From contig CAMEDD010000020.1 in assembly GCA_945913285.1 (NCBI GenBank), positions 1-53,401 of the forward strand: 53,401 nt of DNA, given 5' to 3'. Both the position numbers and the translations under genes were made by a program. Source of the stretch: Candidatus Sulfopaludibacter sp. SbA3 (GTDB lineage: Bacteria > Pseudomonadota > Alphaproteobacteria > Caulobacterales > Hyphomonadaceae). The notes under the pieces are model-generated. The model had not been told where the DNA came from. It saw only the letters and a program-made list of their open reading frames with translations, and made no database searches. The number at the start of each line of letters is the position of its first letter. Position 1 is the stretch's first letter. Shown one piece after another: positions 33,468 to 44,794 of this stretch.

Positions 33468-34358
33468 TTAGCCCCACGGAACGGCCGCGGGCGCCGCAAG
33501 GCCGGTGAGGTGGTGCTTCAGACGCGGACGGTCAACAAACGCGACGAACAGGACGGCGAACTGGTTGCAGGCAAAATGGGCTTCGGCCGCGGAGAGTGCA
33601 GGGCCGGTTTTCAGGAGATCGCGGAAGCGGTCATCGAGATCGGCCAGGGATTGCCGGAAAGCCGATGTGACCGATTTTGCCTTGAACGCCGCGGCGGCCC
33701 CCAGCGCCTCGTTCATGCCGCTTTCGTAGAGCCATTCCTCGATGCAGGCCCGCGCCTTCAGGGCGAGGAAGGCTGCGTTCGGTGCCCGCGCGATCGCGGC
33801 ATCGGCAACGGCGTGCATCTCGTCCACGCTGCCATGCCATTTCGGCGCCAGATAGTTCAGCCGGGCGAGGGCTGCGAGGACGTTGGGTTCGCCCGTCGCG
33901 TCCAGATCGCGAAAAACCGCCTCTATGCCGCCTTCAACGCCGCGCGCCAGCATTTCTGCACGTATACGGAAGGCATGCACGGCGCTGTCCTGCGGCGTGA
34001 GGCGTGCCGCCTCGTCCAGCGCCGCGTGTGCCTCGTCCGCCATGTCGTACATATTGAAGGCTTGGGCATCGCTCGTCTGGTCCGCCGTGGCGAAGCCGCG
34101 CAGGCGGTGTGCCCAGACATATCGCAAGCCTCCCTCGATGGCGGCCAGCGACGGGTGGCCGCCCCTCGCTGGCAGAGCGGTTCCAATATCGCTCAGAAGA
34201 CCGAGGCCATCGAGAAAATGTACACGGTCAGCCGGGGGCAGACCGGCATATAGCCTGCCAAGGGCAGCGCCGTTGCCAGCTTTCAGAAGCGTCAGGCCCT
34301 GTGAAACAAAGGCATTACCTTCCGCAACATCAAAGGCGGGCGCCTTGTTATTGAACAA
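33468..34358 (-). CDS. unknown protein with TPR-like helical content
   Basis: 296 residues, no recognised family. Almost entirely alpha-helical, Ala/Leu-rich, with short repeated helix-turn-helix patterns (for example ADEAHAALDEAARLTPQDSAV and DAAIARAPNAAFLALKARACI) that resemble tetratricopeptide-type repeats. No signal peptide or membrane segment. The start is unclear: TTG at 34358 is the first standard codon; the yghU stop is 11 bp upstream, and the peptide LTLFGLF encoded before the TTG is in frame. Probably co-transcribed with yghU, which suggests, but does not show, a related role. Confidence 0.7.
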   Translation of the reverse strand: MFNNKAPAFDVAEGNAFVSQGLTLLKAGNGAALGRLYAGLPPADRVHFLDGLGLLSDIGTALPARGGHPSLAAIEGGLRYVWAHRLRGFATADQTSDAQAFNMYDMADEAHAALDEAARLTPQDSAVHAFRIRAEMLARGVEGGIEAVFRDLDATGEPNVLAALARLNYLAPKWHGSVDEMHAVADAAIARAPNAAFLALKARACIEEWLYESGMNEALGAAAAFKAKSVTSAFRQSLADLDDRFRDLLKTGPALSAAEAHFACNQFAVLFVAFVDRPRLKHHLTGLAAPAAVPWG

Positions 34359-34369
34359 GCCAAACAGGG

Positions 34370-35248
34370 TCAGGATCCCGACTGCGCTTCAAGCTTGTCC
34401 TGCGTTTTCGTCTCGAAATCGCTGGCGTCGTGGCGTTCTCGTAGCTGGTTTTCCGGCTTGCCATTGGTGGAGTTGACCATCCGGCCACGCTTCACCGCCG
34501 GGCGCTCGCCGATCTGCTTGGTCCAGCGCAGGACGTTCTTGTATTCGTGGACCGAGAGGAACTCACCCGCGTTGTAGACGACGCCAAGCACCACCGCGCC
34601 ATACCAGGGCCAGATCGCCATGTCCGCGATCGAATACTCATCGCCGGCCATGTATTCGTTCTCTGCAAGATGGCGGTCGAGCACGTCCAGCTGCCGCTTC
34701 ACTTCCATGGCATACCGGTCGATGGCGTATTCGATCTTGATGGGAGCATAGGCATAAAAGTGCCCGAAACCGCCGCCGAGCAGCGGGGCGGACCCCATCT
34801 GCCAGAACAGCCAGGAAATCGCCTCGGCGCGCTTGCGCGGATCCTTGGGCAGGAATTCGCCGAACTTCTCGGCGAGATACATCAGGATCGAGGCTGATTC
34901 GAAAACGCGTTGTGGCGGGCTGACCGAATGGTCCATCAGGGCCGGGATCTTGGAGTTCGGGTTGGCGGAAACGAAGCCGGAGGAGAACTGTGTGCCCTCC
35001 ATGATGTTGATCAGCCAAGCGTCATACTCAGCCCCTTTGTGGCCCTTGGCGAGGAGTTCCTCAAGGAGAATGGTGACCTTCACGCCATTTGGTGTGCCGA
35101 GCGAGTAGAGCTGCAGCGGATGCTTGCCGACCGGCAGGTCCTTGTCATGGGTCGGGCCGGCGATGGGGCGGTTGATAGCCGCAAAGCGACCGGCGCTTTC
35201 CTTGTTCCAGGTCCAGACCTTGGGCGGTACGTATTCCTTGTCGGTCAT
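34370..35248 (-). CDS. yghU: YghU-like glutathione-dependent disulfide-bond oxidoreductase
   Basis: 292-residue nu-class GST. E. coli YghU reduces 2-hydroxyethyl disulfide and organic hydroperoxides with glutathione. The long N-terminal extension (YVPPKVWTWNKESAGRFA, then NRPIAGPTHDKDLPVG) is typical, as are HPLQLYSLGTPNGVKVTILLEEL, SPNSKIPALMDH-like cis-Pro loop (NPNSKIPAL), FESASILMYLAEKFG, and WQMGSAPLLGGGFGHF in the C-terminal domain. The Cys of classical GSTs is absent; a Thr/Asn pair in TPNG binds GSH. GGAGACGC precedes the ATG. The sucB terminator lies upstream, so it has its own promoter. Confidence 0.95.
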   Translation of the reverse strand: MTDKEYVPPKVWTWNKESAGRFAAINRPIAGPTHDKDLPVGKHPLQLYSLGTPNGVKVTILLEELLAKGHKGAEYDAWLINIMEGTQFSSGFVSANPNSKIPALMDHSVSPPQRVFESASILMYLAEKFGEFLPKDPRKRAEAISWLFWQMGSAPLLGGGFGHFYAYAPIKIEYAIDRYAMEVKRQLDVLDRHLAENEYMAGDEYSIADMAIWPWYGAVVLGVVYNAGEFLSVHEYKNVLRWTKQIGERPAVKRGRMVNSTNGKPENQLRERHDASDFETKTQDKLEAQSGS

Positions 35249-35300
35249 CTTGCGTCTCCCGCGTTGATCGCTCTGGCGCCTAAAGTCTGGCGTTCCGCAT

Positions 35301-35348
35301 AAAATACAAGAGGAAGCTGCGCTGAAGTGACCCTTCAGCCCAGCTCCC
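35301..35348 (-). terminator. rho-independent terminator of the sucCDAB operon
   Basis: Read on the minus strand after sucB: a stem of about 15 bp, GGAGCTGGGCTGAAG pairing with CTTCAGCGCAGCTTCC (one bulge and one mismatch), 5-nt loop, followed by TCTTGTATTTTATG. The stem arms are 35333-35347 and 35312-35327; it begins about 18 bp after the sucB stop. Confidence 0.85.
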
Positions 35349-35365
35349 TGAGGAAATCATGGGCC

Positions 35366-36889
35366 CTAGACTTCCAGCAGCATCCGGTTCGGATCTTCCA
35401 GTGCTTCCTTGACGCGCACGAGGAAGGTCACCGCTTCCTTGCCGTCGACAATGCGGTGGTCGTAGCTGAGGGCGAGATACATCATTGGGCGGATGACGAT
35501 CTGTCCGGCGCGAACGATCGGGCGGTCCTCGATCCGGTGCATGCCGAGCACGCCGGATTGGGGCGGATTGAGGATCGGCGTGGACATCAGCGAGCCGTAG
35601 ATGCCACCATTCGAGATTGTGAAAGTGCCGCCCTGCAGGTCACCGATGGTGAGCGCGCCGTCGCGGGCCTTCTTGCCGAGAGCGGCGATTTCCTTTTCGA
35701 CATCGGCGAGCGACATCGAATCTGTACCGCGCACGACCGGGACGACGAGCCCCTTGTCGGTGCCTACCGCAACGCCGATGTCGTAGTAATTCTTGTAGAT
35801 GATGTCCTGGCCGTCGATCTCGGCATTGACGGCGGGGACTTCCTTCAAGGCGCTGGTCACGGCCTTCACGAAGAAACCCATGAAGCCGAGCTTGATGCCG
35901 TGATGGGCGACGAAAGCGTCCTGGTGCGCCTTACGCAGGTTCATGATGGCCGACATGTCGACATCATTGAACGTCGTCAGCATCGCAGCCGAATCCTGCG
36001 CCTCCTTGAGGCGGCGGGCGATGGTCTGACGCAGACGCGTCATCCGTACACGTTCTTCAAGCGGGCCGGTCTCGCGCGGCGGGCGCGGCTGGGTATCGGG
36101 CATGGCAGGCACTTTCGGCTGGTTCACATAGGCAAGGGCGTCGGCTTTGGTCGCGCGGCCATCACGGCCGGACCCGGGAATGGCCGCGGGCGAGACATTC
36201 GCCTCGGCGGCAATGCGGCGCACGGAGGGGGCCACCGGGCGATCTGTGCTGGTTGCCGGTGCAGCGGCCGCTTTCGGTGGCGGAGGGGGCGCAGGTGCTG
36301 TCTGTGCAGGCGCAGCGCCAGCCGCGCCGATGCGCGCGATCACCGATCCCGGCGCCACGCTGGCGCCTGGCAGGACCAGTAACTCCAGGATCACGCCGTC
36401 TGCCGGCGACGGCACTTCAAGGGCCACCTTGTCGGTTTCGATCTCGGCAATGGTCTCGTCCTTCGACACCTTGTCGCCGACCTTCTTGCTGAAGGAGGCG
36501 ATGGTGCCTTCGGCGACGCTTTCGCCCATCACCGGAACTTTTACATCTGTGACACCTCCCGCGGGCGATGGCGCAGGCGCGGCAGCAGGTGCCGCAGCCG
36601 CCGGCGCAGCCTGAACAGGCGCGGGCGCCGCGGGCGGCTTGGCAACAGTCGCCCCTGCCCCATTGATCCGCCCAAGGAGGGCTCCGATGCCAACCGTCTC
36701 ACCTTCGGGCACAGAGATATCCGAAAGCACGCCGTCTTCGCTGGCGGAGACTTCGACCGAAACCTTGTCGGTTTCAAGTTCGACCAGCACATCATCTTTC
36801 TTGACAGTGTCGCCCTTGGCTTTCAGCCACCGGCCGACCGTGGCTTCGGTAACGCTTTCGCCGAGTGTGGGCACAACAATGTCTGACAT
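35366..36889 (-). CDS. sucB: 2-oxoglutarate dehydrogenase E2 with two lipoyl domains
   Basis: Dihydrolipoyl succinyltransferase core of the 2-oxoglutarate dehydrogenase complex (TCA cycle). 507 residues, longer than the roughly 400 usual for SucB because there are two N-terminal lipoyl domains: Lys42 in ETDKVSVEV and Lys154 in ETDKVALEV, joined by Ala/Pro-rich linkers. A subunit-binding domain lies at about 214-250 ([18 protein letters not shown]). The catalytic domain ends with [12 protein letters not shown] (His478, Asp482). The N-terminus [19 protein letters not shown] is typical. The ATG at 36889 lies 32 bp after sucA. lpd is not present in the window. Confidence 0.95.
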   Translation of the reverse strand: MSDIVVPTLGESVTEATVGRWLKAKGDTVKKDDVLVELETDKVSVEVSASEDGVLSDISVPEGETVGIGALLGRINGAGATVAKPPAAPAPVQAAPAAAAPAAAPAPSPAGGVTDVKVPVMGESVAEGTIASFSKKVGDKVSKDETIAEIETDKVALEVPSPADGVILELLVLPGASVAPGSVIARIGAAGAAPAQTAPAPPPPPKAAAAPATSTDRPVAPSVRRIAAEANVSPAAIPGSGRDGRATKADALAYVNQPKVPAMPDTQPRPPRETGPLEERVRMTRLRQTIARRLKEAQDSAAMLTTFNDVDMSAIMNLRKAHQDAFVAHHGIKLGFMGFFVKAVTSALKEVPAVNAEIDGQDIIYKNYYDIGVAVGTDKGLVVPVVRGTDSMSLADVEKEIAALGKKARDGALTIGDLQGGTFTISNGGIYGSLMSTPILNPPQSGVLGMHRIEDRPIVRAGQIVIRPMMYLALSYDHRIVDGKEAVTFLVRVKEALEDPNRMLLEV

Positions 36890-36921
36890 GGGTTCAGGGT
36901 CCGGAGAGATTGAAGGAGGGA

Positions 36922-39900
36922 TCAGGGCGTAACGTTGCGGTCATCGACGGGGTCAGGTGACAGCGCAGTGCGAATGAGGCTGGCTTGCTCGGCCTGGTGC
37001 TTCGACAGAAGCCCCGTGGCGGTGGCCGCGCTAGGCGGACGGCCCGAATAGCGCGGACGCGGCTGCTTGACGCCGGCCTGGCCCGCACACCATTCGATCT
37101 CGTCACGGATGAAAGTCCAGCCGCCCATATTGCCGGGCTCTTCCTGGCACCAGATGATCTCCGCCTGCGTGAACCGCTTGAGTTCGGTGACCAGCGACTT
37201 GCGCGGCACCGGATAGAACTGTTCGATGCGCAGGAGATAGATATCGTCCGCGCCCGAGGCTTCGCGCGCTTCGAATAGGTCATAATAGACCTTGCCCGAG
37301 CAGAGCACGACGCGCCGGATTTTCTTGTCGGGAACGAGCTTGACCTTGCCTTCGCGGCCGGGTGTTTCCGCGTCATCCCAGAGGATGCGGTGGAAGGTCG
37401 ACTTGGCATTCATGTCGTCGAAGGTCGACGTGGCCAGCTTATGGCGCAGCAGCGACTTGGGCGTCATGATCACGAGCGGCTTGCGGAACTCGCGGTGGAT
37501 CTGGCGGCGCAGGGCATGGAAGTAGTTCGACGGCGTCGTCAGGTTGCAGACCTGCATGTTGTCTTCCGCACACATCTGCAGGAAGCGCTCAAGACGGGCT
37601 GAGGAATGCTCCGGGCCCTGACCTTCATAGCCATGCGGCAGCAGCATTACGAGGCCGGACATGCGCAGCCACTTGCGCTCCGCGCTCGATATGAACTGGT
37701 CGAAGTAAACCTGCGCACCGTTGCAGAAGTCTCCGAACTGGGCCTCCCAGAGGGTCAGCGTATTCGGGTCGGCCAGCGAGTAGCCGTATTCATAACCAAG
37801 CACGGCCTCTTCGGACAGCAGCGAATCAATCACTTCATATGGCGCTTGCTTGGGGCCGACGAAGTTCAGCGGTGTGTGGCGGTCACCCGTTGTCTGGTCG
37901 ATCAGGTGGCTGTGGCGCTGGACGAATGTACCGCGCCCGCAGTCCTGGCCGGACAGGCGGACCGGGAAGCCTTCATCGAGGAGGCTGGCAAACGCCAGGT
38001 GCTCGGCGCCGCCCCAGTCGATGTCCTTGCCCGTCTCGTAGCTCTCGCGGCGGCGCGCGATCACCCGCTCCACGGTCTTGTGCATGTCGAGCTTGGGCGG
38101 CACGCGGGTAATCAGGTCGCCGAGTTCTTTCAGTCTTGCCTTCGCAACACCAGTCTTGCCGCGCCGGTCATCATCGATCGGCAGGCTGAAGCCTGACCAG
38201 TGACCTTCGAGCCAGTCAGCCTTGTTGGCCTTGAGATCCTTGGCCGCAGTGAAAGCCTGTTCGAGGAAGGCTTCGAAGGCCTTCACTTGCCCATCCACTT
38301 CGGCTGCGGTCATCAGGCCCTCGGCCACGAGCCGCTTTCCATAGAGTTCGCGCGTGGATGGAAGATCGCGGATCACGCGGTACATCACCGGCTGCGTCAT
38401 CGTCGGGTCATCGCCCTCGTTATGACCAAAGCGGCGATAGCAGAACATGTCGATGACGACATCCTTCGCGAATTTCTGCCGGTATTCGGTCGCCACCTTC
38501 GCGGCATACACGACGGCTTCCGGGTCATCGCCATTGACGTGGAAGATCGGCGCCTGAACGGCGAGCGCTACATCCGACGGATAGGGCGAGGAGCGTGAGT
38601 ACATCGGGCTCGTCGTGAAGCCGATCTGGTTGTTGACAATGAAATGGATCGTGCCGCCGGTGCGGTAGCCCTGAAGGCCCGACAGCGCGAAACACTCGGC
38701 CACCACACCCTGCCCTGCGAACGCGGCATCGCCGTGCAGCAGAAGCGGCATCTTGGTCGAACGGTCGAGTTTGGCTTTTTCGCGCGCTTCGATGAACTGC
38801 TTGGCGCGCGTGCGGCCGAGCACGACGGGGTTGACCGCCTCGAGGTGCGAGGGGTTGGCGCTCATGGTCAGGTGGACCGTGTTGCCGTCAAACTCGCGGT
38901 CGGAAGAGGCGCCGAGGTGATATTTCACATCGCCCGAGCCAAACTCGCCGACGCCTTGCGTCGAGCCGCCCTGGAACTCGTGGAAAATCTTGTCATAGCC
39001 CTTGCCCATCACGGCGGCGAGCATGTTGAGACGGCCGCGGTGCGGCATGCCGACGACGATCTCGTTCACGCCGAGCGCGCCGCCGCGCTTGATGATCTGC
39101 TCCAGCGCCGGCACGGCCGCTTCGCCGCCATCAAGGCCGAAACGCTTGGTGCCCGGGAAGCGCTTGTGCAGGAAACGCTCGAACGTCTCGGCTTCGATCA
39201 GCTTGCGGAGGATGGCGAACTTGCCTTCGCGTGTGAACGCGACGCCCTTGTCCGGGCCTTCGATGCGTTCCTGCAGCCAGGCTTTCTCGGCCGGGTCGGA
39301 GATATGCATGAACTCGATGCCGATCGTCGAGCAATAGGTGCGCTTGAGGATTTCAAGCATGGTGTTGATCGAAGCGCGCTCAAGACCGAGCACGTTATCG
39401 ATGAAGATCGGGCGGTCGCGGTCTTCCGGCTTGAAGCCGTAGGTCGCGGGGTCCAGTTCCGGCTGGTCGCCGAAGCTCGAGAGGCGCAGCGGGTCCAGCT
39501 GGGCCGCCAGGTGGCCCCGGATCCGGTAGGCACGGATCATCATCAGCGCGCGGATAGAATCGGTGACAGCCTGGGAAATGTCGGCTGGCGGCGCTGCCGG
39601 GGCAATCGCCTTGATCTTCTTTTCGATCTTCGGCTCGAGCAGCGCCCAGTTGCCGTCAAAGGCGGCAACCTCGTCGTCGCTCTTCGCTTTCGGCCAGCCC
39701 TCGCGCTTCCAGCTTGCGCCTTCGGCGTTCTGGACGGCGGTTGCGCCGTCATCCCCAAGCTCGGCGAAGAAGGCGCGCCAGCTTTCGGGAACGGAGGCCG
39801 GATCCTTGGCATAGGACGCCTGCATCTGCTCGATCCAGAGGGCGGAAGCCCCGTAGAGGAACGCGGTTTCCAGCATCGCCGAGTTGCCGGAGCTGCGCGG

Positions 39901-39930
39901 GCCGTTCACCGGGCTGCCATCGTCTGCCAT
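36922..39930 (-). CDS. sucA: 2-oxoglutarate dehydrogenase E1
   Basis: Thiamine-diphosphate enzyme that decarboxylates 2-oxoglutarate and transfers the succinyl group to the lipoyl arms of SucB. 1002 residues, normal for OdhA. The N-terminal region contains [16 protein letters not shown], typical of E1o. ThDP-binding and active-site stretches: [57 protein letters not shown], and in the C-terminal half [40 protein letters not shown] and ICQEEP-like [19 protein letters not shown] precedes the ATG. About 116 bp separates it from sucD, and this gap holds hairpins. Confidence 0.96.
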   Translation of the reverse strand: MADDGSPVNGPRSSGNSAMLETAFLYGASALWIEQMQASYAKDPASVPESWRAFFAELGDDGATAVQNAEGASWKREGWPKAKSDDEVAAFDGNWALLEPKIEKKIKAIAPAAPPADISQAVTDSIRALMMIRAYRIRGHLAAQLDPLRLSSFGDQPELDPATYGFKPEDRDRPIFIDNVLGLERASINTMLEILKRTYCSTIGIEFMHISDPAEKAWLQERIEGPDKGVAFTREGKFAILRKLIEAETFERFLHKRFPGTKRFGLDGGEAAVPALEQIIKRGGALGVNEIVVGMPHRGRLNMLAAVMGKGYDKIFHEFQGGSTQGVGEFGSGDVKYHLGASSDREFDGNTVHLTMSANPSHLEAVNPVVLGRTRAKQFIEAREKAKLDRSTKMPLLLHGDAAFAGQGVVAECFALSGLQGYRTGGTIHFIVNNQIGFTTSPMYSRSSPYPSDVALAVQAPIFHVNGDDPEAVVYAAKVATEYRQKFAKDVVIDMFCYRRFGHNEGDDPTMTQPVMYRVIRDLPSTRELYGKRLVAEGLMTAAEVDGQVKAFEAFLEQAFTAAKDLKANKADWLEGHWSGFSLPIDDDRRGKTGVAKARLKELGDLITRVPPKLDMHKTVERVIARRRESYETGKDIDWGGAEHLAFASLLDEGFPVRLSGQDCGRGTFVQRHSHLIDQTTGDRHTPLNFVGPKQAPYEVIDSLLSEEAVLGYEYGYSLADPNTLTLWEAQFGDFCNGAQVYFDQFISSAERKWLRMSGLVMLLPHGYEGQGPEHSSARLERFLQMCAEDNMQVCNLTTPSNYFHALRRQIHREFRKPLVIMTPKSLLRHKLATSTFDDMNAKSTFHRILWDDAETPGREGKVKLVPDKKIRRVVLCSGKVYYDLFEAREASGADDIYLLRIEQFYPVPRKSLVTELKRFTQAEIIWCQEEPGNMGGWTFIRDEIEWCAGQAGVKQPRPRYSGRPPSAATATGLLSKHQAEQASLIRTALSPDPVDDRNVTP

Positions 39931-39958
39931 CGAAATTCAATCCTTCCAGAGCCTGCGG

Positions 39959-40029
39959 CCCCCGGGTGAGATTGTCGGGGGTCTTCCGTTTCCGTTTGCA
40001 CCCCGCAGCGCATATGCGCACGCTGCGGG
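39959..40029 (-). repeat. two hairpins in the sucD-sucA intergenic region
   Basis: Perfect 9-bp stem CCCGCAGCG/CGCTGCGGG (40002-40010, 40021-40029), whose loop contains the palindrome GCGCATATGCGC in part, and a second 5-bp stem CCCCC/GGGGG (39959-39963, 39977-39981). Neither is followed by a T-tract, so classical termination is unlikely. They could stabilise or process the polycistronic mRNA. Confidence 0.55.
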
Positions 40030-40046
40030 TCTATCAGCCGGGCTGT

Positions 40047-40949
<903 letters not shown>

Positions 40950-40955
40950 GACGCG

Positions 40956-42149
40956 TTATCCCCGCACCGCTTTGACAATTTTCTGGGCGGCATCGTCGAG
41001 ATCGTCTGCCGGGATGACGTTCAGGCCGCTTTCGCGGATGATCTTCTTGCCGAGATCTACGTTCGTGCCTTCGAGGCGCACGACGAGCGGCACGGCGAGG
41101 TTGGTTTCCTTAACGGCCGCGATCACGCCTTCGGCGATGACATCGCATTTCATGATGCCGCCGAAGATGTTCACGAGGATGCCCTTCACGTTCGGGTCCT
41201 TCATGATGATCTTGAAGGCAGCCGCCACCTTCTCCTTGCCGGCGCCGCCGCCGACATCGCAGAAGTTCGCAGGCTCTTCGCCGTAAAGCTTGATGATATC
41301 CATAGTCGCCATCGCGAGGCCAGCGCCGTTGACCATGCAGCCGATCGTGCCATCGAGCGCGATATAGGCGAGGTCCCATTCCGCCGCTTCGAGTTCCTTG
41401 GCGTCCTGCTCGGTTTCATCCTTCAGGGCCGCGACATCCGGGTGGCGGAAGATCGCGTTGCCGTCGAACGAGACTTTTGCATCGAGCACGCGCAGGTGGC
41501 CGTCCTTCATCACGATCAGGGGGTTCACCTCCAGCATCGCCATGTCCTTCTCGGTGAAGGCCTTGTAGAGGAGCGGGAAGAGCTTGAGCCCGTCTTCGGC
41601 GGCCGTGCCCGTGAGGTGCAGCGCGGCGTTGAGCTTCTCGGCGTCGGCCTTAGTCACGCCCACCAGCGGATCGATCTGAACGGTGAGGATTTTCTCCGGC
41701 GTGTCGTGCGCGACCGCTTCGATATCCATGCCGCCTTCTGTCGAGACCACAAAGGCCACGTTCGAGGTCGAACGGTCTACGAGGATCGAGAGGTAGAGTT
41801 CCTTTTCGATATCGGCGCCGTCTTCCACGTAGAGCCGGTTCACCTGCTTGCCGGCGGCAGAGGTCTGCGCCGTCACAAGGTGTTTACCCAGCATCGCCTC
41901 GGCGTGCGTCTTCACGTCTTCCTTGTTGAAAGCGAGGCGGACGCCGCCCTTTTCGCCGGCTTCCTTCTCGATGAATTTGCCCTTGCCGCGACCGCCGGCA
42001 TGGATCTGGCTCTTCACGACCCACAGGGGACCTGGGAGCGTATCGACCGCTTTCTGCACGTCCGCCAGCGATAAGACAGGCACGCCTTCTGCAACCGGCG
42101 CACCGAAGGACTTCAGCAGCGCCTTGGCCTGGTATTCGTGAATGTTCAT
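40956..42149 (-). CDS. sucC: succinyl-CoA ligase beta subunit
   Basis: Nucleotide- and succinate-binding subunit with an ATP-grasp fold. 397 residues. [16 protein letters not shown] at the N-terminus, [15 protein letters not shown] in the ATP-grasp region, [14 protein letters not shown] and [24 protein letters not shown] for Mg2+/nucleotide, and [16 protein letters not shown] for the succinyl site are all present. A GGGAAAA Shine-Dalgarno-like sequence precedes the ATG. It is the first gene of sucCDAB; a sigma-70-like promoter candidate lies 70-100 bp upstream. Confidence 0.96.
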   Translation of the reverse strand: MNIHEYQAKALLKSFGAPVAEGVPVLSLADVQKAVDTLPGPLWVVKSQIHAGGRGKGKFIEKEAGEKGGVRLAFNKEDVKTHAEAMLGKHLVTAQTSAAGKQVNRLYVEDGADIEKELYLSILVDRSTSNVAFVVSTEGGMDIEAVAHDTPEKILTVQIDPLVGVTKADAEKLNAALHLTGTAAEDGLKLFPLLYKAFTEKDMAMLEVNPLIVMKDGHLRVLDAKVSFDGNAIFRHPDVAALKDETEQDAKELEAAEWDLAYIALDGTIGCMVNGAGLAMATMDIIKLYGEEPANFCDVGGGAGKEKVAAAFKIIMKDPNVKGILVNIFGGIMKCDVIAEGVIAAVKETNLAVPLVVRLEGTNVDLGKKIIRESGLNVIPADDLDDAAQKIVKAVRG

Positions 42150-42219
42150 GGAGTTTTCCCTGTTGGATGCGAGGTCTGGTCGCCCTTCGCCAGTTTGTCA
42201 TCCCTATGGTTCGCGCCGC

Positions 42220-42247
42220 TGTATACCAGTCGCCGCAGGCGCGGCAA
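42220..42247 (-). promoter_or_regulatory. sigma-70-like promoter of sucCDAB
   Basis: On the minus strand: TTGCCG (-35, 42247-42242), 16-bp spacer, TATACA (-10, 42225-42220), about 70 bp upstream of the sucC start. Good match to the consensus in a high-GC genome; no experimental support. Confidence 0.45.
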
Positions 42248-42366
42248 CAGTCTGAGTATCAATTCACGAACCCAGAGAGACAGCTTGCCGTAAAGACACC
42301 TCCCACGCGAGCGATCGGCGCCTCAGTCTCGCGCTACACGAATACAGCACATGGCGTTCAACCCTG

Positions 42367-43608
42367 TCACGTTTGCCCCGCTTCCCGGATCTCCGGACTG
42401 GCGAGCGGAGCCGCTGTCGCCTCAGCCGGCATGAACGGGGCCGGGGCGGCAGGAACAGGGGCCGGGCGCACGCGGCTGCGGACGAGCATGATGCCGGCCA
42501 GAACGAAAAGGCCCAAGGCGGCGAGGCCGAACAAGGCCTGCGGCCCGCCGAGGCTCATGGCGACGCCCGACAGGATCGGGCCGGCCACTGAACCCGCCGC
42601 CCACACAAACAGGATGCCGCTCATCACCTGCGGAATCCGCCCGGGTCCGGCGCGGTCGATCGCGTGGGCCGCGCACACGCCGTAGAACGAGAAGGCGCCC
42701 GCGCCCCACAGGCAAAGTAAGAGGAGCACGACCGGTTCGCTGAACCAGATGGCCCCGACAGCCAGAGCCGCCGCCGCCGCGCCCGAAAACAATGAAAGGC
42801 CCGCGACCACGAGGCGCCGCTCCACCCGGTCGGAAATCCGCCCGGCCGGCCATTGCACCAGCAGCGCGCCCGCGGTGGCCGCGGCCGCAGCCAGGGCCGC
42901 CGCCCCGGTCCCGCTCCCGCCAATGGCGAATGTACTGGTCCAGGTCGGCAAAAGGGCCAGCGTGCCGGTGTTGAGAAGCCCGGAGAGGAAACACCCCGTC
43001 ACCGCAGACGGGGCGAGGCGGAACAGGTCGAGCGGACGCATGACCTCGCGGGCCGGCGGCGCCGGCTCCTCCTGCCGGGTGAGGCACAAGGTGGCGAGTG
43101 ATAGGCAGAGCAGGATCGATACCCAGCTCAGCCCGCGTGGATCGAGCGCAGACATCCCAAAGGCGAGGAACGGGGCGAGCAGTCCGGCGATCCGGGACAG
43201 GAAGTAATAGAACCCCATCATGTCGCCTCGCCGGTTTATCGGCACGGCCTGCCCCAGCCAGCTTTCGGCGCTCGCAAACAACAGGCCGAAGCCGACGCCC
43301 TGCAGCACCCGCGCTGCGCCCCAGGCGGCGATGCCGGGCACCATGCCCATTAGCAGCGCGCAAACGGCCGTAATCGCGGCGGCAATCGCATAGAGGCGGA
43401 TGGTGCCATAGCGGCCGAGCAAGGCCGGGCCGGCCCAGGCCCCGGCCATGAAGCCGGCCGAGTAGATCGCACCGATCAGTCCTGTGAGCGCTTCACCCGC
43501 CTTGAGTTCCGTCAGCCCGACCGGTGTGATCACACCAAGAAAACTTGCTGCCGCCTGCATGAGGCAGATCGCAAGGATCAGCGTGATGACATTCCTGTAG
43601 CCTGACAT
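42367..43608 (-). CDS. MFS transporter (YcaD-like)
   Basis: 413-residue major-facilitator permease with 12 hydrophobic segments. Subgroup resembles the YcaD family: GLTELKAGEALTGLIGAIYSAGFMAG, then LLFASAESWLGQAVPINRRGD, where ESW and the Arg-Gly loop are typical. Substrate unknown. The C-terminus is an Ala/Pro-rich cytosolic tail. It lies 12 bp downstream of the PhoD-like gene on the same strand, so co-transcription is likely. The gap between its stop and sucC (about 220 bp) carries the suc promoter region. Confidence 0.87.
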   Translation of the reverse strand: MSGYRNVITLILAICLMQAAASFLGVITPVGLTELKAGEALTGLIGAIYSAGFMAGAWAGPALLGRYGTIRLYAIAAAITAVCALLMGMVPGIAAWGAARVLQGVGFGLLFASAESWLGQAVPINRRGDMMGFYYFLSRIAGLLAPFLAFGMSALDPRGLSWVSILLCLSLATLCLTRQEEPAPPAREVMRPLDLFRLAPSAVTGCFLSGLLNTGTLALLPTWTSTFAIGGSGTGAAALAAAAATAGALLVQWPAGRISDRVERRLVVAGLSLFSGAAAAALAVGAIWFSEPVVLLLLCLWGAGAFSFYGVCAAHAIDRAGPGRIPQVMSGILFVWAAGSVAGPILSGVAMSLGGPQALFGLAALGLFVLAGIMLVRSRVRPAPVPAAPAPFMPAEATAAPLASPEIREAGQT

Positions 43609-43620
43609 GCGCGTCCTGCG

Positions 43621-44790
43621 TCAGCGGAACGAGGTGGTCGCCTGCCGGACCGTCTCTCCTGTGTTCGACCTGACCTCAAGGCTGACCGTTCCGGCGGCCC
43701 AGTCGATGCCGATGGCGCCGAAATTCTCGGGCGGATAGCCTTCGCCGATCTGCGCCTTGTCCATCTCGGTTGTGGTCTCGGCGAACGACAGGTTCATCGA
43801 CGACGCGGTCAGCTCATAGGCCGGATAGGGAAGTGCTGCCTCGTCCTTGTAGAGGAAGGCCGTGTGGCGATCGCCCGACACGAACACGACGCCCTTGGCC
43901 CGGGTTTCGCGAACAAGATGGAACAGGCGCGCCCGCTCTTTCGGCAGAGTGGCCCAGGCCTCAAAACCATGGCCGTCGGTCGCCATTACCTGGATCGAGG
44001 AGACGATCAGGCGCACGTCGGCCGGATCCTGCAGCCGGTTTTCCAGCCAGGTCCACTGGTCATTGCCCAGCATGTCCTGCTCGGGATCGGCGGAGGGAAT
44101 GTAGCGTTCCTTGCCCTTCTTGTTCCATTCGTCTGTGGGCGTCAGGTCGGAGCGGAAAAAGCGCGTGTCGAGCACGATGACCTGAGTGCGTTTGCCTTCC
44201 GGTCCAAATGTGCGGGCGTAATAGGTGCCGGGATAAGCGCCGACATCCTTGTCATCGAGACCCCAGAAGCGCTCGTGAATGCGCTCGGCCAGCCGCTTGA
44301 AAACAAACCCTTTGCCGGCATCATTGGCGCCGTAATCATGGTCATCCCAGGCGACCATCATCGGGAACTTTGCGCGCACCGCCTTGAAATCATCCCGGGC
44401 CGCAAGGTCGCGGAAGCTCGCGCGCAGCTCGTCCAGTTCAGGCTGGTTGTTGATGTTCGCGGGTCCGTCCTTGTCGCCGTACACATTGTCACCGATCATC
44501 AGGAACAGATCAGCCTGTTGAGCTGCAATCGTGCGCAGCGTGGCGCTTTCGCCCTTTTCCTCGTCGAGGCAGGAGCCGACCAGAATGCGCGTGAGCACGG
44601 TATCGGCTGCCGGAAGCGCAGGACCTTTCGGCGCATGGGGGTAAAAGTCTTTTGGCAGCGACCGGTAATAGGGTTCCAGCGCATCTTCCGCGCTTTTTGG
44701 CGCAAACGCTTCGCCGATGAGCGGGATCTCCGCCGGAGACTGACAGGCCGCAAGCAGCGCCAGAGCCGCGATTGCCGTGATGTTTTTCAT
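43621..44790 (-). CDS. PhoD-like alkaline phosphatase/phosphodiesterase lipoprotein
   Basis: 389 residues. A signal peptide with lipobox (ALLAACQSP, lipid-modified Cys16) predicts an outer- or inner-membrane lipoprotein facing the periplasm. The catalytic domain is metallophosphatase-like of the PhoD type: VGSCLDEEK, then LMIGDNVYGD, VAWDDHDYGANDAG (Asp-Asp-His-Asp-Tyr motif), and FVSGDRHTAFLY. PhoD enzymes hydrolyse phosphomonoesters or diesters with Fe/Ca; the exact substrate here is unknown. A GGAGG Shine-Dalgarno sequence lies 6 bp before the ATG and is buried in a stem-loop. Likely co-transcribed with the downstream MFS transporter. Confidence 0.88.
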   Translation of the reverse strand: MKNITAIAALALLAACQSPAEIPLIGEAFAPKSAEDALEPYYRSLPKDFYPHAPKGPALPAADTVLTRILVGSCLDEEKGESATLRTIAAQQADLFLMIGDNVYGDKDGPANINNQPELDELRASFRDLAARDDFKAVRAKFPMMVAWDDHDYGANDAGKGFVFKRLAERIHERFWGLDDKDVGAYPGTYYARTFGPEGKRTQVIVLDTRFFRSDLTPTDEWNKKGKERYIPSADPEQDMLGNDQWTWLENRLQDPADVRLIVSSIQVMATDGHGFEAWATLPKERARLFHLVRETRAKGVVFVSGDRHTAFLYKDEAALPYPAYELTASSMNLSFAETTTEMDKAQIGEGYPPENFGAIGIDWAAGTVSLEVRSNTGETVRQATTSFR

Positions 44791-44794
44791 GATT

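Noticed and set aside
38644-39969. 441-codon plus-strand frame over sucA
   Set aside because: Antisense to a certain sucA; same bias as other shadows.
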